A stretch of 53,323 bases of DNA, taken from contig JAUIAO010000043.1 in assembly GCA_030425425.1 (NCBI GenBank), positions 1 to 53,323 of the forward strand. The letters are read 5' to 3'. Numbering within the stretch: the first letter of the stretch is position 1; every line of letters begins with the position of its first letter. Shown piece after piece: positions 15,606 through 24,224 of this stretch. The position numbers and the translations under genes are program-made. The DNA is from Bacteroidia bacterium. Its GTDB lineage: Bacteria; Bacteroidota; Bacteroidia; Cytophagales; Cyclobacteriaceae. The notes under the pieces were generated by a model, which worked only from the letters and a program-made list of their open reading frames with translations, did no database searches and was not told the DNA's origin.

Positions 15606-17543
15606 TCAATCCACCAAATCAAAAACAAAACTACTCTTTAGGCTATCAAATTCTTTTTCGGCAACCTCATAAAGTTTCTTGATCATAAGCTCAAGGTGAT
15701 CCGTTTCTTTCTCACGTGCGGCATCCAGCCAAGGATTCATGATTACAGAGCGAAGGATGAAAAGTCCATTCTGAGCATAGGTGATTTCAGGATCAGGAAA
15801 GTCGGTCAGCAGATGATCTACAGAGTTGTATGAATAGTGACTTGGGAAGAAATGTGTGTGCGAAATGAAGTACTCTTTTCGGTATGGCATTTCCCATTTT
15901 TCCCCTTCTTTACCGAGAGAGAATACGTTGTAAACTCGCTTGTTAAGTTCATTCTGTAACTCGAGAGAACTTGAATCTTTCACGCGAAAATGATAGCAAA
16001 TCACATTGCAGTCTGGCTGATTAATTGGCAGCAATTCTATGACATCACTTGAATGTCTATGGTGATCGAGATAGGTATGGAATCGCTGAGCATTTTCTAA
16101 TGAAGCTTTGATCAGCTTGCCATGCCCGGTCGGATCGAGAGGAATGGTTTTGTGCGTCAGCCAGGTAGCTACAGCCGCAGCGCCCGGTTTGGAGCCTTCT
16201 ATGATGTATGGGCCAACAGACTCATTCAGATCATTGACATCCAGAGGATTTGGTGTCTCGTGATTCAAAGTGATGTATGGTGCCACCTGATGCGAATGCA
16301 ACACCGAATGCTTGTCTTTGAACGAGATGATACCAGAAGGATAAGGAATAAAGCCCATTTTATGTGGATCAACCGTGATGGAATCCACCTCAGGCAATGC
16401 TTTCAAAGCGCGCTTCGCATGAGCAGAAAGCACCGGATCATTTAGATCAAGGGTTTGCAAATATCCACCCCAGGCAGCATCGCCATGCACCCAATAGGAT
16501 CGGTTATTTTTCTGTTCTTGTTCCTGTCTGATTGCTATCAATTCATCAATTGGGTCGATAGCTCCTTCTTCTGTGGTACCGAGAATACCAATGGTCGCCA
16601 AAATCACCTGATGTGGTTCCAGTGCATCTATGGCTTCTCGCAATGCGTGCGTATTCACACGGAAAAGGTTGTCAACGGGCAAGAAATGCACGTGCTTTTC
16701 TCCTAACCCAAGAAGATTTGCTGTTTTTCTGATGCTGTAATGAGCAGCCTGAGAGGCAAAGATGACCGGTTCAATCCCCAGCTTGGTATAGACTTCATGA
16801 ATGCCATTGTGTGTAAGGCTATACGGACCATATTTCGCTTCTCGCATCAGCTGACTGATATTTCTGCGCTCTTCACGATTGACATGCTGCTGAAAAAGCT
16901 CTGGCAGCCGTACCTGTGTAGTTGGTTTTAGCCCGATCAACTCCATCTGATTGAGGTCACGAATGTCGGCTTTCTTTCCGTTTGCTGATTCAATGATCAG
17001 TGGCACATCATGATTTTGACAAACATGCTGAAAAGCCAGCCCATTGAGCATATTCTGACGTGCTGCCCACATCGCTTCCAGATTGGCAATGGTGCCACCG
17101 GAAGTAATATGTGCCCAGCTTTGCTGAGGGTCATAACCGAGCATTTTCGAAATCATTCGCCCTACTTCCAGCTCAAGGTTGAGGGTAATTGGAGCGGATT
17201 CTGATGATACGTTGTTGGGGTTGTACAACATACCTGCGAAATAGCCCACAATTCCCGAAATCAGGTTTTCCGAAACCATGTGGCCATTGTACCGGGGAGA
17301 ATAAAATGGATAATCCGCTTTGAGCTCATTCAAAACTTTGTCCAGCTGATTGCTCAGTACATCAAACCAAACTTCCTGCTCACGACGTGTGCCTCGGTCG
17401 AGAATTTGCTCGTCTTCCGGAAAGTAATTCCTGCGCCAATAAATGTAGTCCTGAAGAATGTAATTGAGGATTTCTGACCATGTTTTGCCATGCTCCGCTT
17501 TGGAGCCTAAAAATCCTGCGCCGATGGGGAAGTTCGTTTGCAT
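15606..17543 (-). CDS. Group II pyridoxal-dependent decarboxylase
   Basis: A 645-residue PLP enzyme of the group II amino acid decarboxylase family (glutamate, tyrosine, aromatic amino acids). The PLP lysine is K395 in VDPHKMGF, with the cofactor aspartate at D355 in HGDAAWGG and the ITSGGTIANLEA phosphate-binding loop. It is much longer than the common 450-500 residues because of N- and C-terminal extensions; long versions exist and are usually annotated only as decarboxylase or tyrosine decarboxylase-like. ATG at 17543 is preferred over the GTG at 17567. It probably makes an amine for pH or signalling, but the substrate is inferred only. Confidence 0.9.
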   Translation of the reverse strand: MQTNFPIGAGFLGSKAEHGKTWSEILNYILQDYIYWRRNYFPEDEQILDRGTRREQEVWFDVLSNQLDKVLNELKADYPFYSPRYNGHMVSENLISGIVGYFAGMLYNPNNVSSESAPITLNLELEVGRMISKMLGYDPQQSWAHITSGGTIANLEAMWAARQNMLNGLAFQHVCQNHDVPLIIESANGKKADIRDLNQMELIGLKPTTQVRLPELFQQHVNREERRNISQLMREAKYGPYSLTHNGIHEVYTKLGIEPVIFASQAAHYSIRKTANLLGLGEKHVHFLPVDNLFRVNTHALREAIDALEPHQVILATIGILGTTEEGAIDPIDELIAIRQEQEQKNNRSYWVHGDAAWGGYLQTLDLNDPVLSAHAKRALKALPEVDSITVDPHKMGFIPYPSGIISFKDKHSVLHSHQVAPYITLNHETPNPLDVNDLNESVGPYIIEGSKPGAAAVATWLTHKTIPLDPTGHGKLIKASLENAQRFHTYLDHHRHSSDVIELLPINQPDCNVICYHFRVKDSSSLELQNELNKRVYNVFSLGKEGEKWEMPYRKEYFISHTHFFPSHYSYNSVDHLLTDFPDPEITYAQNGLFILRSVIMNPWLDAAREKETDHLELMIKKLYEVAEKEFDSLKSSFVFDLVD

Positions 17544-17733
17544 GCGGTTGTTGTTTATTTGAAACACAAAATTACTGGTTTTGCAAGTGAAAGAATTGAC
17601 CTAAGTCAGGGGTGAATGGAGATGTTGGTCATGGAATATCGATAGTAATCAAGGTGAAACGTTGATGTCATTTAGTTTACCAATTCAAAAAGGCTGGCAT
17701 TCACTAGTTTTGAACCTCGAAAATCAACAGAAA

Positions 17734-18528
17734 ATGCACAAAGGAGTTTTAAGAAAAATGCGAACGGAATTTGGTTCGCCAATCAATTATTATCTAAATC
17801 TGGATGGTGAGGAAATTCACATGAATCAGCTTCTTGGTAAAAATGTGCAATTGAATTTCACAGGCTATCAATGCCTAAACTGCGGGAGTGAACAGAAAAT
17901 CTATCGAATGGGGCATTGTTACAAGTGCTTTTATGAAATTCCTCAGACTGCCGATTGGATCATCCGTCCGGAGCTCTCCACTGCCCATCTGGATAAAGAA
18001 GATCGGGATTTGGAGTATGAAAAACAGGTTCAGTTACAGCCGCACATAGTGTATTTGGCTCTGTCCAGCAATGTGAAAGTGGGTGTCACCAGAAAAACGC
18101 AAGTGCCCACCAGATGGATAGATCAGGGAGCCACGGAGGCTTTGGAGATTGTGGAAACTCCCAATCGTTACCTGGCCGGTGTAGCGGAAGTGGCACTGAA
18201 AGATTTTGTAGCCGATAAGACGAACTGGCGAAAAATGCTGAAAAATGAACCCGATACTGGTGAAGGATTGATGGAGATGAGAGATCGATTGGTCAATTAC
18301 CTTCCAGAAGAAGTAAAGCCGCATATATTGGACAGCAGTCAAAACGGCTGGAACCTCAACTTTCCTGTGATGAAATATCCTGTGAAAATCAAAAGCTTGA
18401 ATTTGACAAAAACTCCATCATTTGAAAATCGCTTAGTGGGTATCAAAGGGCAATATTTGATTTTTGAGAATGACACAGTTTTCAATGTTCGTGGGAATGA
18501 AGGGTTTGTAGTGGAGATGAGTTTCTGA
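17734..18528 (+). CDS. DUF2797 protein with zinc ribbon
   Basis: A 264-residue DUF2797 protein, function unknown. It has an N-terminal GVLRKMRTEF segment, a four-cysteine zinc ribbon (CLNCG then CYKC), and a middle region (HIVYLALSSNVKVGVTRK, TRWIDQGA) that resembles a GIY-YIG-like fold. The open frame starts at a TTG at 17662; ATG at 17734 gives MHKGVLRKM, the usual start of the family, so I prefer it. Confidence 0.88.
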   Translation: MHKGVLRKMRTEFGSPINYYLNLDGEEIHMNQLLGKNVQLNFTGYQCLNCGSEQKIYRMGHCYKCFYEIPQTADWIIRPELSTAHLDKEDRDLEYEKQVQLQPHIVYLALSSNVKVGVTRKTQVPTRWIDQGATEALEIVETPNRYLAGVAEVALKDFVADKTNWRKMLKNEPDTGEGLMEMRDRLVNYLPEEVKPHILDSSQNGWNLNFPVMKYPVKIKSLNLTKTPSFENRLVGIKGQYLIFENDTVFNVRGNEGFVVEMSF

Positions 18529-18563
18529 GGTATTTGAGGGACTATTGTCAGATTTTTCCGCCT

Positions 18564-18607
18564 CGATTAGTGTCCTCACTAATCGAAACCACCGTTCGGT
18601 TGTGAGG
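18564..18607. other. Overlapping alternative hairpins
   Basis: One stem pairs cgattagtg (18564-18572) with cactaatcg (18577-18585). A second, incompatible stem pairs cctcac (18574-18579) with gtgagg (18602-18607), enclosing aacc/ggtt. The two share the same middle strand. This is downstream of the DUF2797 gene, upstream of no gene on the plus strand. Confidence 0.4.
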
Positions 18608-18703
18608 ATACAACCCTTGGCGAAAAAATATATTCAATCGAGAACTATCAACATAGAGGAAGTCCCGAAGAAACGAAACCTGATTTAGAAATAAAACTGA
18701 ATC

Positions 18704-18724
18704 AAAAAAGGCCCGAAGGCCTTT
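18704..18724 (-). terminator. UUCG-tetraloop terminator of the M43 protease gene
   Basis: On the minus strand aaaggcc-ttcg-ggccttt followed by a T run: a 7-bp stem, UUCG tetraloop and U-tract, a textbook intrinsic terminator. It lies 21 bases beyond the TAA that ends the detached sorting domain, not the earlier premature TAA, which supports the longer gene as the ancestral unit. Confidence 0.85.
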
Positions 18725-18745
18725 CCTATGATCATACTATTTCAA

Positions 18746-18973
18746 TTATTCGATATAAAACAGGTGCTCTTCTTTTTGAAAATCAGATTGAATCCTTAAT
18801 ACATATAAGCCACTTAACTGCTGACTTAGGTTCAATTGTTTTACCTTTCCCTTTTCCGAAGCAGGAATGTGTCTTGTTAGTACCACTTCCGTAGAGATAA
18901 ACGATATCACTGAAACTTCCAAAGATTGGTCTTCCTGGCTTTCGAAGTTCAGAAAGTCAGTGACAGGGTTGGG
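18746..18973 (-). pseudogene. T9SS sorting domain cut off by an in-frame stop
   Basis: Immediately after the TAA (18974-18976) that ends the M43 protease, the same frame continues for 75 codons to TAA at 18746-18748. It reads PNPVTDFLNF, then VKQLNLSQQLSGLYVLRIQS, ending EEHLFYIE: a complete type A sorting domain. The stop sits exactly where a Tyr (TAT/TAC) normally precedes the PNP motif, so a single base change accounts for the break. Reading through would give 18746-21196, a protein of about 816 residues. Confidence 0.88.
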
Positions 18974-21196
18974 TTAGAAGGACACATTCAGTGGATTGTT
19001 CCAGGTACTATCACCCAAATCTGGCTGAAGTATCTTGGGGTCAACTTTGACCTGTCGATCTATTTTTTTGAACTGATTATACTTCAAATCAAACTCCTCA
19101 AACGAAACTGTATCCATATCTGAGCTAATCGCAAATGAGGAAGATATTTCTTGACTCAATTTTGAAGGGCTTGCTGCATCATATTGTCTGGTGCTCAAAT
19201 CCGAAGATTCACTGAGCATTAAGCCTTGCATACTTTCTTCAGAGAAATAATCAACTATTTTTATATCCTGAAACCAGCTATTTGGAGTATATAAGCACAT
19301 ATCTACCAATAAATCCTCATTCCAGTCACTATACGAAATTTCCCATCCATACAGGACATTTGATTTATGCTTGAAAACAATGTAGTAGTGCGGGTAATCA
19401 TACTCATCGTATAACCTTATCTTCTCTATTCTGAACTTATCGTCCCAGTCCCAATCAATATCAGTAATCGTATGGAGCCAGGATCCATAACTATAAATCC
19501 TGATTTCGCCCCCATTGTATGCACAGAAATATAGGTTGTACTTGATTGTGTTCCATGTAGCACCCTGATCTACTGGTGACATGCCGATCATACGATGTTC
19601 ATCCATTGAACCCCCATTTACAGATATCCAACCCTCAGAACCTGCCCAGATGGTATTGTCTCCAGCTGACTGAGCAAAAGCACCTGCATTCCACCAGGAT
19701 GAACTACTGTTTTTGTTAATGTTATTTTCATCGATATCTACATTATAATCGTTCGTCCATGACAATATTGGTAGTCCCGGTTCTATATAGGTTTGTCCAT
19801 GTGACATGGAAATATTCTGTATTGATGATCCCGCCGTATAAAGGCACAAGTCCGCAACAAAACTCTTAAATCCCTGCACATTTGAATAATAAAACTCCTG
19901 ACCATTTTTCAAATATGATACTCTGGTATATGGAATAGGGTCTCCCGATTCATAAGAATAAAAAGGCTCAACTTCTATTCTTAATGTATTACCTTGGGCA
20001 TAGATTCCAAATGAACCTTTGTAGCTGCCACTTTCATAAACGAAGATCGTGTTTCCATAAAGATACAAGTTGTGTTCGATGGTATTCCATGTGGCACCTT
20101 GATCTAACTCCGAAAGACCTATCATTCTGTAATTCGCTGTTGTGGTAGGAATTATTTGAATCCAACCATTTTGATGAGCAGGAATAGTGTTGACAGAAGA
20201 TGTACCTGCATTCCAGGAGTTGCCACCACCTGATTTGTATGATCCATTACAAAGGTCTAAGGCATTAACTGTGTTTTCCCATTTGATTGGACTATCTACT
20301 CTTAATGCAGCATGATCATCACCACTTGCCACTTCATTCATCTTGTTAATTTGCTCTGGGCTAAATTCATCTTGACATTTTGATCGAGAATAGGACATAA
20401 AGTTGCGGGTATTGGGTTGATAAAAATCCCCATTTAAATCCTTAATATCATACTGTGTTCCGGTGTAATTACAATCATTTTCATTGTCAACTAAATATTC
20501 TTTTTGTCCATCTCCGTCGATATCTTGTAACAGGTTTGGATCTGCGGGCGTATCGCAGAATCGGTCTCCAGCAGTATCGCAATTAGTTCGCTCAACCAGT
20601 TCTTTTTCTCCTGACCCTAACCCTGACACATGATGCGTATGTAACAACCCGAAAGCATGTCCAAATTCATGAATTACTGTGGATCCATTAGCAGCATAAT
20701 GCTTATCAATCATTATAAAGTTCCATCCTGGTCCAGGTGAGTGTGTGTAGCCTGCAACTCGATCTCCCCTTTCCTCAACTGAATTAAAATAATATACGTT
20801 CATCGCATTTGGGTTGTCATATGTTGACCTCACCAGAGATTCTTGGTGAGAGGTAAAATCATATAATGTATCACTATCAATGTAGTCAATGGCATAACAG
20901 TTACAAAACTGAATATTTGCTGCCGCGAACTGTTCATTGAGTTCATCCATTATCTGGGGTATGACAGAGGGAGAGAGCCCTCCTGTGCCATCAGATTTCC
21001 TCACAATATGATGTTGAACAGCAAAGTGCTTAATTTCTGAAGTTGCTCCGACAGTCAATACTTGAGCGATCCTTGCCTGACTCAATTGTAATAAATCATC
21101 GTCAGTGATAATTGTGCCACATTGTAATTCTTGCGCAATTGAATTCGCCAATGTAAACAATATACACGTATGTGCTATAATGGATTTTAGTTTCAT
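18974..21196 (-). CDS. Secreted M43-type metalloprotease with tandem C-terminal repeats (sorting domain truncated)
   Basis: A 740-residue protein with a signal peptide (about 1-22). The zinc motif HEFGHAFGLLH is at residues 176-186, and the Met-turn lies in NFMSYS, placing it in the pappalysin-like M43 group of metzincins. After about residue 300 come two related modules of roughly 160 residues, each with WNAG near the start and a MIG-S--DQGATWNTI core followed by NLY and later LCLYT; I know no name for them. The frame ends at a TAA that removes the T9SS sorting domain, so the present product would be Sec-exported but not surface-sorted unless the stop is suppressed. Its ATG overlaps the stop of the upstream lipoprotein gene by 4 bases. 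Confidence 0.88.
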   Translation of the reverse strand: MKLKSIIAHTCILFTLANSIAQELQCGTIITDDDLLQLSQARIAQVLTVGATSEIKHFAVQHHIVRKSDGTGGLSPSVIPQIMDELNEQFAAANIQFCNCYAIDYIDSDTLYDFTSHQESLVRSTYDNPNAMNVYYFNSVEERGDRVAGYTHSPGPGWNFIMIDKHYAANGSTVIHEFGHAFGLLHTHHVSGLGSGEKELVERTNCDTAGDRFCDTPADPNLLQDIDGDGQKEYLVDNENDCNYTGTQYDIKDLNGDFYQPNTRNFMSYSRSKCQDEFSPEQINKMNEVASGDDHAALRVDSPIKWENTVNALDLCNGSYKSGGGNSWNAGTSSVNTIPAHQNGWIQIIPTTTANYRMIGLSELDQGATWNTIEHNLYLYGNTIFVYESGSYKGSFGIYAQGNTLRIEVEPFYSYESGDPIPYTRVSYLKNGQEFYYSNVQGFKSFVADLCLYTAGSSIQNISMSHGQTYIEPGLPILSWTNDYNVDIDENNINKNSSSSWWNAGAFAQSAGDNTIWAGSEGWISVNGGSMDEHRMIGMSPVDQGATWNTIKYNLYFCAYNGGEIRIYSYGSWLHTITDIDWDWDDKFRIEKIRLYDEYDYPHYYIVFKHKSNVLYGWEISYSDWNEDLLVDMCLYTPNSWFQDIKIVDYFSEESMQGLMLSESSDLSTRQYDAASPSKLSQEISSSFAISSDMDTVSFEEFDLKYNQFKKIDRQVKVDPKILQPDLGDSTWNNPLNVSF

Positions 21197-21891
21197 TCTA
21201 TTGTACTTAATATTTCAATAACCTCATCTGCCTTATCACTTGCATATTCTAATCGCATTATTCCCAGATAGTATGAGTCTTCTTTAATAAAGAAACCACC
21301 TAATATATTTCTGAATGCATAGGAAGTAGTCCTGAAATAGACTCTTCCAATCTCTTGGTTGTCATTATTAAAAATATCTATGGTTTCATTGAGGTTGCCA
21401 TATGTATCAGGTAGTTGATACAGGGTGTCATAATCTTGAAAAGTTCCAGGTCCTCTCTCATATTCTATCACAACATCCTGACTCTCCGATCTTATATGTA
21501 TTGAATAAGAATCAATACCCCCACCAGCACCATTGGTATATGAGCATGGTATCGTAAGTGACCATTCAAAAAAAGCAACAGTATAAGTGCTGTCACAGAC
21601 AAAGCTTACGCTGATCGTATCCATAGCTATTTGATCATTTTTTGTTACCACCACCCAATACTCTCCGGTTTCTGTTACAGGAAGAGTTTGTTCGGTAGCA
21701 AGGCTGTCATTCCATAAATAACTATCAAAACCTGGCCCTGCATCCAGAATCAGGGTATCACCTACATAGAGCGTTGTGTCGTTTCCCAGGTTGACCACTA
21801 AGTTTTCAGCAGGGGGAATTTCAGGGTCACTATTACAAGCAATCAGCCAAACGGTTAAAATGAGCAATATTGGAAGTCTTATTGTTTTCAT
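21193..21891 (-). CDS. Lipoprotein with an Ig/gliding-type domain
   Basis: A 232-residue lipoprotein: signal peptide with lipobox LIAC, then a beta module whose LGNDTTLYVGDTLILDAG and YLWNDSLATEQ pattern is that of Ig-like domains in Bacteroidota adhesins and gliding proteins. The second half is not recognised. Since it overlaps the protease start (ATGA), the two are surely made together; it may be a membrane-anchored partner, inhibitor or chaperone of the protease, but this is inference. Confidence 0.82.
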   Translation of the reverse strand: MKTIRLPILLILTVWLIACNSDPEIPPAENLVVNLGNDTTLYVGDTLILDAGPGFDSYLWNDSLATEQTLPVTETGEYWVVVTKNDQIAMDTISVSFVCDSTYTVAFFEWSLTIPCSYTNGAGGGIDSYSIHIRSESQDVVIEYERGPGTFQDYDTLYQLPDTYGNLNETIDIFNNDNQEIGRVYFRTTSYAFRNILGGFFIKEDSYYLGIMRLEYASDKADEVIEILSTIE

Positions 21892-21960
21892 TCCGTTAAG
21901 TTAGTTGACACAACCATTAAATCCCACTAGTGGGTTTTATTCCTCGATCCGCTGGGTCGG

Positions 21961-22013
21961 GAGGCATTATGTTTCCATAGCAAGTTCCATCAACAGCCTT
22001 GATGGCTCGCCTC
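21961..22013. other. Nested GC-rich hairpin of unknown role
   Basis: An outer gaggc (21961-21965)/gcctc (22009-22013) pair encloses a perfect ccatcaa-cagcc-ttgatgg hairpin (21987-22005). It stands out as a GC-rich island in the 308-base divergent gap between the lipoprotein gene and the OmpA gene. The rest of that gap shows only a cccactagtggg palindrome (21923-21934) and nothing I can call a gene. Confidence 0.35.
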
Positions 22014-22199
22014 GATGTAGTTTATTACAATCCAGTGAAATTGTGTTTTGTCACCTGAATTTTAGACAATAGATTGGCATGTGAAAGTTTTTGTCGAACT
22101 CCGGTTTATACCCTAGTCACGGTATTTTAAGCTCAAAATTCATAAATCTGGGCAGTTAGGTTAGAGATACTTCATAATTTTATGCAAACGCCTTAAATA

Positions 22200-24212
22200 A
22201 TGAAGAAATACGCGACCATTATAATTATTTTATTCACATCAATTGCCAGCCGCGCACAAACCATCCAGTGGGCCTCAGAGGTTTTGGAGTACTCCAGCCA
22301 TATGGTATATGACAAATTTCCTGAGCAGTATGTGGCCAATCAAATACTTGGTAAACCTAGTGGTGTTTCAGATAATATCGCTTCGCCATGTGTATGGGCA
22401 CCAAAAAGCCAGAACGATGGAGCACAATACATAAAAGTAGCTTTTCCACAGCAGCAGCTCGTAAAACAAGTGTTTGTCAACGAAGACTATAATGGTGGAA
22501 GTATTTCCAAAGTAATTCTTTACAAGACCACCAAAGAAAAAGATGAAGGAGAAGTAATTTATCAAAACCCTAACCCCTCTGGCTGGACGAATGGTCCAGA
22601 CCCCTTAAGAGTCATTTTGGACAAACCAATGAAAGGTCAGGCCGTCAAAATCATTCTGGCAACAGATAAAGTAAAAGGGTACAATAGTGTGGATGCAATA
22701 GGCATCTCAGATTCAGAAAAGCCACTTAAAGGTGAAATCAACCTGTTGAAAGATTTTATTTCTGAAGAACCGGAAGCTCTTACCCTGTTGAATGATAAGC
22801 ATGAACAACTCAACCCTGTCATAAGTCCTGATGGCCAGCAACTCTTCTATACCTATGAATTAGACGAGGATGAAGCCAAACAAGAAATATGGGCTGCGGA
22901 AGCGGATGGCCAAGGCAATTTCATAAATCCACACCGTGTTGGAGCTCCATTGAATGTGCCTGGTAGAAATTGCTCTATTCTGGGGATTTCTCCAGACGGC
23001 CAAACAGCACTATTGTTGAATGAATATCATGAGGACGGCACATCATCGGTAGGTATTTCCATTTCCAGAAAAACAGCCTCAGGCTGGTCATTTCCTATAA
23101 AGCAGGAAATAGAAGACTTTTATAATGATAGTGATTTTGGAGAATACTGCCTTTCTAATGATCAACAGGTCATGATTATGGCTATGCAAAGAAAAGATGG
23201 CTTAGGCTCCAAGGATCTTTATGTTTCGTTTAGGAAAAAAGAAATCAATCTCTGGACAAAGCCACTCAATATGGGAAGAACCCTGAACACTGCTGCATCA
23301 GAAATAAGTCCTTTTTTGGCAGCAGATGGAAAGACGCTTTATTATGGGACTTCAGGAAAACCGGGCTATGGGAAAACTGACATGTTTATGACTAGAAGAC
23401 TCGATGATACCTGGACGAATTGGTCTGAACCACAGAATCTTGGCGAGCCGCTGAATACTCCTGGGTTTGACGCCTATTTCTCTATTCCTGCGGCTGGAGA
23501 TTACGTATATTTTAGCAGGGACACCAAAGACCTGGACACGGAAGCGGATCTTTTCCGGGTAAAAATCAATAATGAATCCAAGCCTGATCCTGTTTATCTC
23601 ATTAGTGGAACCGTACGGGATAAGAACACTTTAGAACCTATTAGTACCCAAATATTTTATGAGGATCTGGAAACAGGAATTACCGTGGGAGTAGCAAACT
23701 CAGACCCTGTAGATGGAACTTTCAAAATTGTATTACCAAAAGGGAAAAGCTACGGTTACCATGCTGAGAAAGAAGGATATTATGCCATTCACGAAAACAT
23801 TGATTTGAGCAATGTGGCTGAATACAAGGAAGTTCAGCAGGATTTGCTTATGCAGCCTGTGAAGATCGATGAGCCGATCAGGATGAACAATGTGTTCTTT
23901 TTCAGAAGTCAGCCAAAGCTATTGCCGACCTCCTATCCTGAGCTGAGAACAGTACTGAAAATGCTCAACGAAAACCCAACGATGGAGATCAAAATAGAAG
24001 GGCATACGGATAGCTATGGTAATAAGAATGCTAACCTGGAACTCTCCAAACAGCGTGCTTCGGCCATCAAAGATTATCTGATAGAAAATGGCATTGACAA
24101 AGACCGTATCACCACAGATGGATATGGTGGCTCACAGCCAATTGCTGACAATGACGATCCGTTGGAAAGACCGAAGAACCGTAGAGTAGAGTTTAGGATT
24201 TTGAAGATTTAA
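22200..24212 (+). CDS. OmpA/PD40 envelope protein with an N-terminal discoidin-like domain
   Basis: A 670-residue exported protein (signal peptide about 1-19). Residues about 20-175 look like a discoidin/F5-8-type beta domain. Residues about 180-460 carry WD40-like PD40 repeats (SPDGQQLFYTYELDEDE, ISPDGQTALL, LAADGKTLYYGT). A carboxypeptidase-regulatory-like domain (LISGTVRDKNTLEPIS) follows, and an OmpA domain ends the protein with EGHTDSYGNKNANLELS and NRRVEFRI for peptidoglycan binding. This resembles PorE, a peptidoglycan-associated T9SS component, but the N-terminal TPRs of PorE are replaced. No por genes are nearby. Confidence 0.9.
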   Translation: MKKYATIIIILFTSIASRAQTIQWASEVLEYSSHMVYDKFPEQYVANQILGKPSGVSDNIASPCVWAPKSQNDGAQYIKVAFPQQQLVKQVFVNEDYNGGSISKVILYKTTKEKDEGEVIYQNPNPSGWTNGPDPLRVILDKPMKGQAVKIILATDKVKGYNSVDAIGISDSEKPLKGEINLLKDFISEEPEALTLLNDKHEQLNPVISPDGQQLFYTYELDEDEAKQEIWAAEADGQGNFINPHRVGAPLNVPGRNCSILGISPDGQTALLLNEYHEDGTSSVGISISRKTASGWSFPIKQEIEDFYNDSDFGEYCLSNDQQVMIMAMQRKDGLGSKDLYVSFRKKEINLWTKPLNMGRTLNTAASEISPFLAADGKTLYYGTSGKPGYGKTDMFMTRRLDDTWTNWSEPQNLGEPLNTPGFDAYFSIPAAGDYVYFSRDTKDLDTEADLFRVKINNESKPDPVYLISGTVRDKNTLEPISTQIFYEDLETGITVGVANSDPVDGTFKIVLPKGKSYGYHAEKEGYYAIHENIDLSNVAEYKEVQQDLLMQPVKIDEPIRMNNVFFFRSQPKLLPTSYPELRTVLKMLNENPTMEIKIEGHTDSYGNKNANLELSKQRASAIKDYLIENGIDKDRITTDGYGGSQPIADNDDPLERPKNRRVEFRILKI

Positions 24213-24224
24213 CCTATAAGTGGG

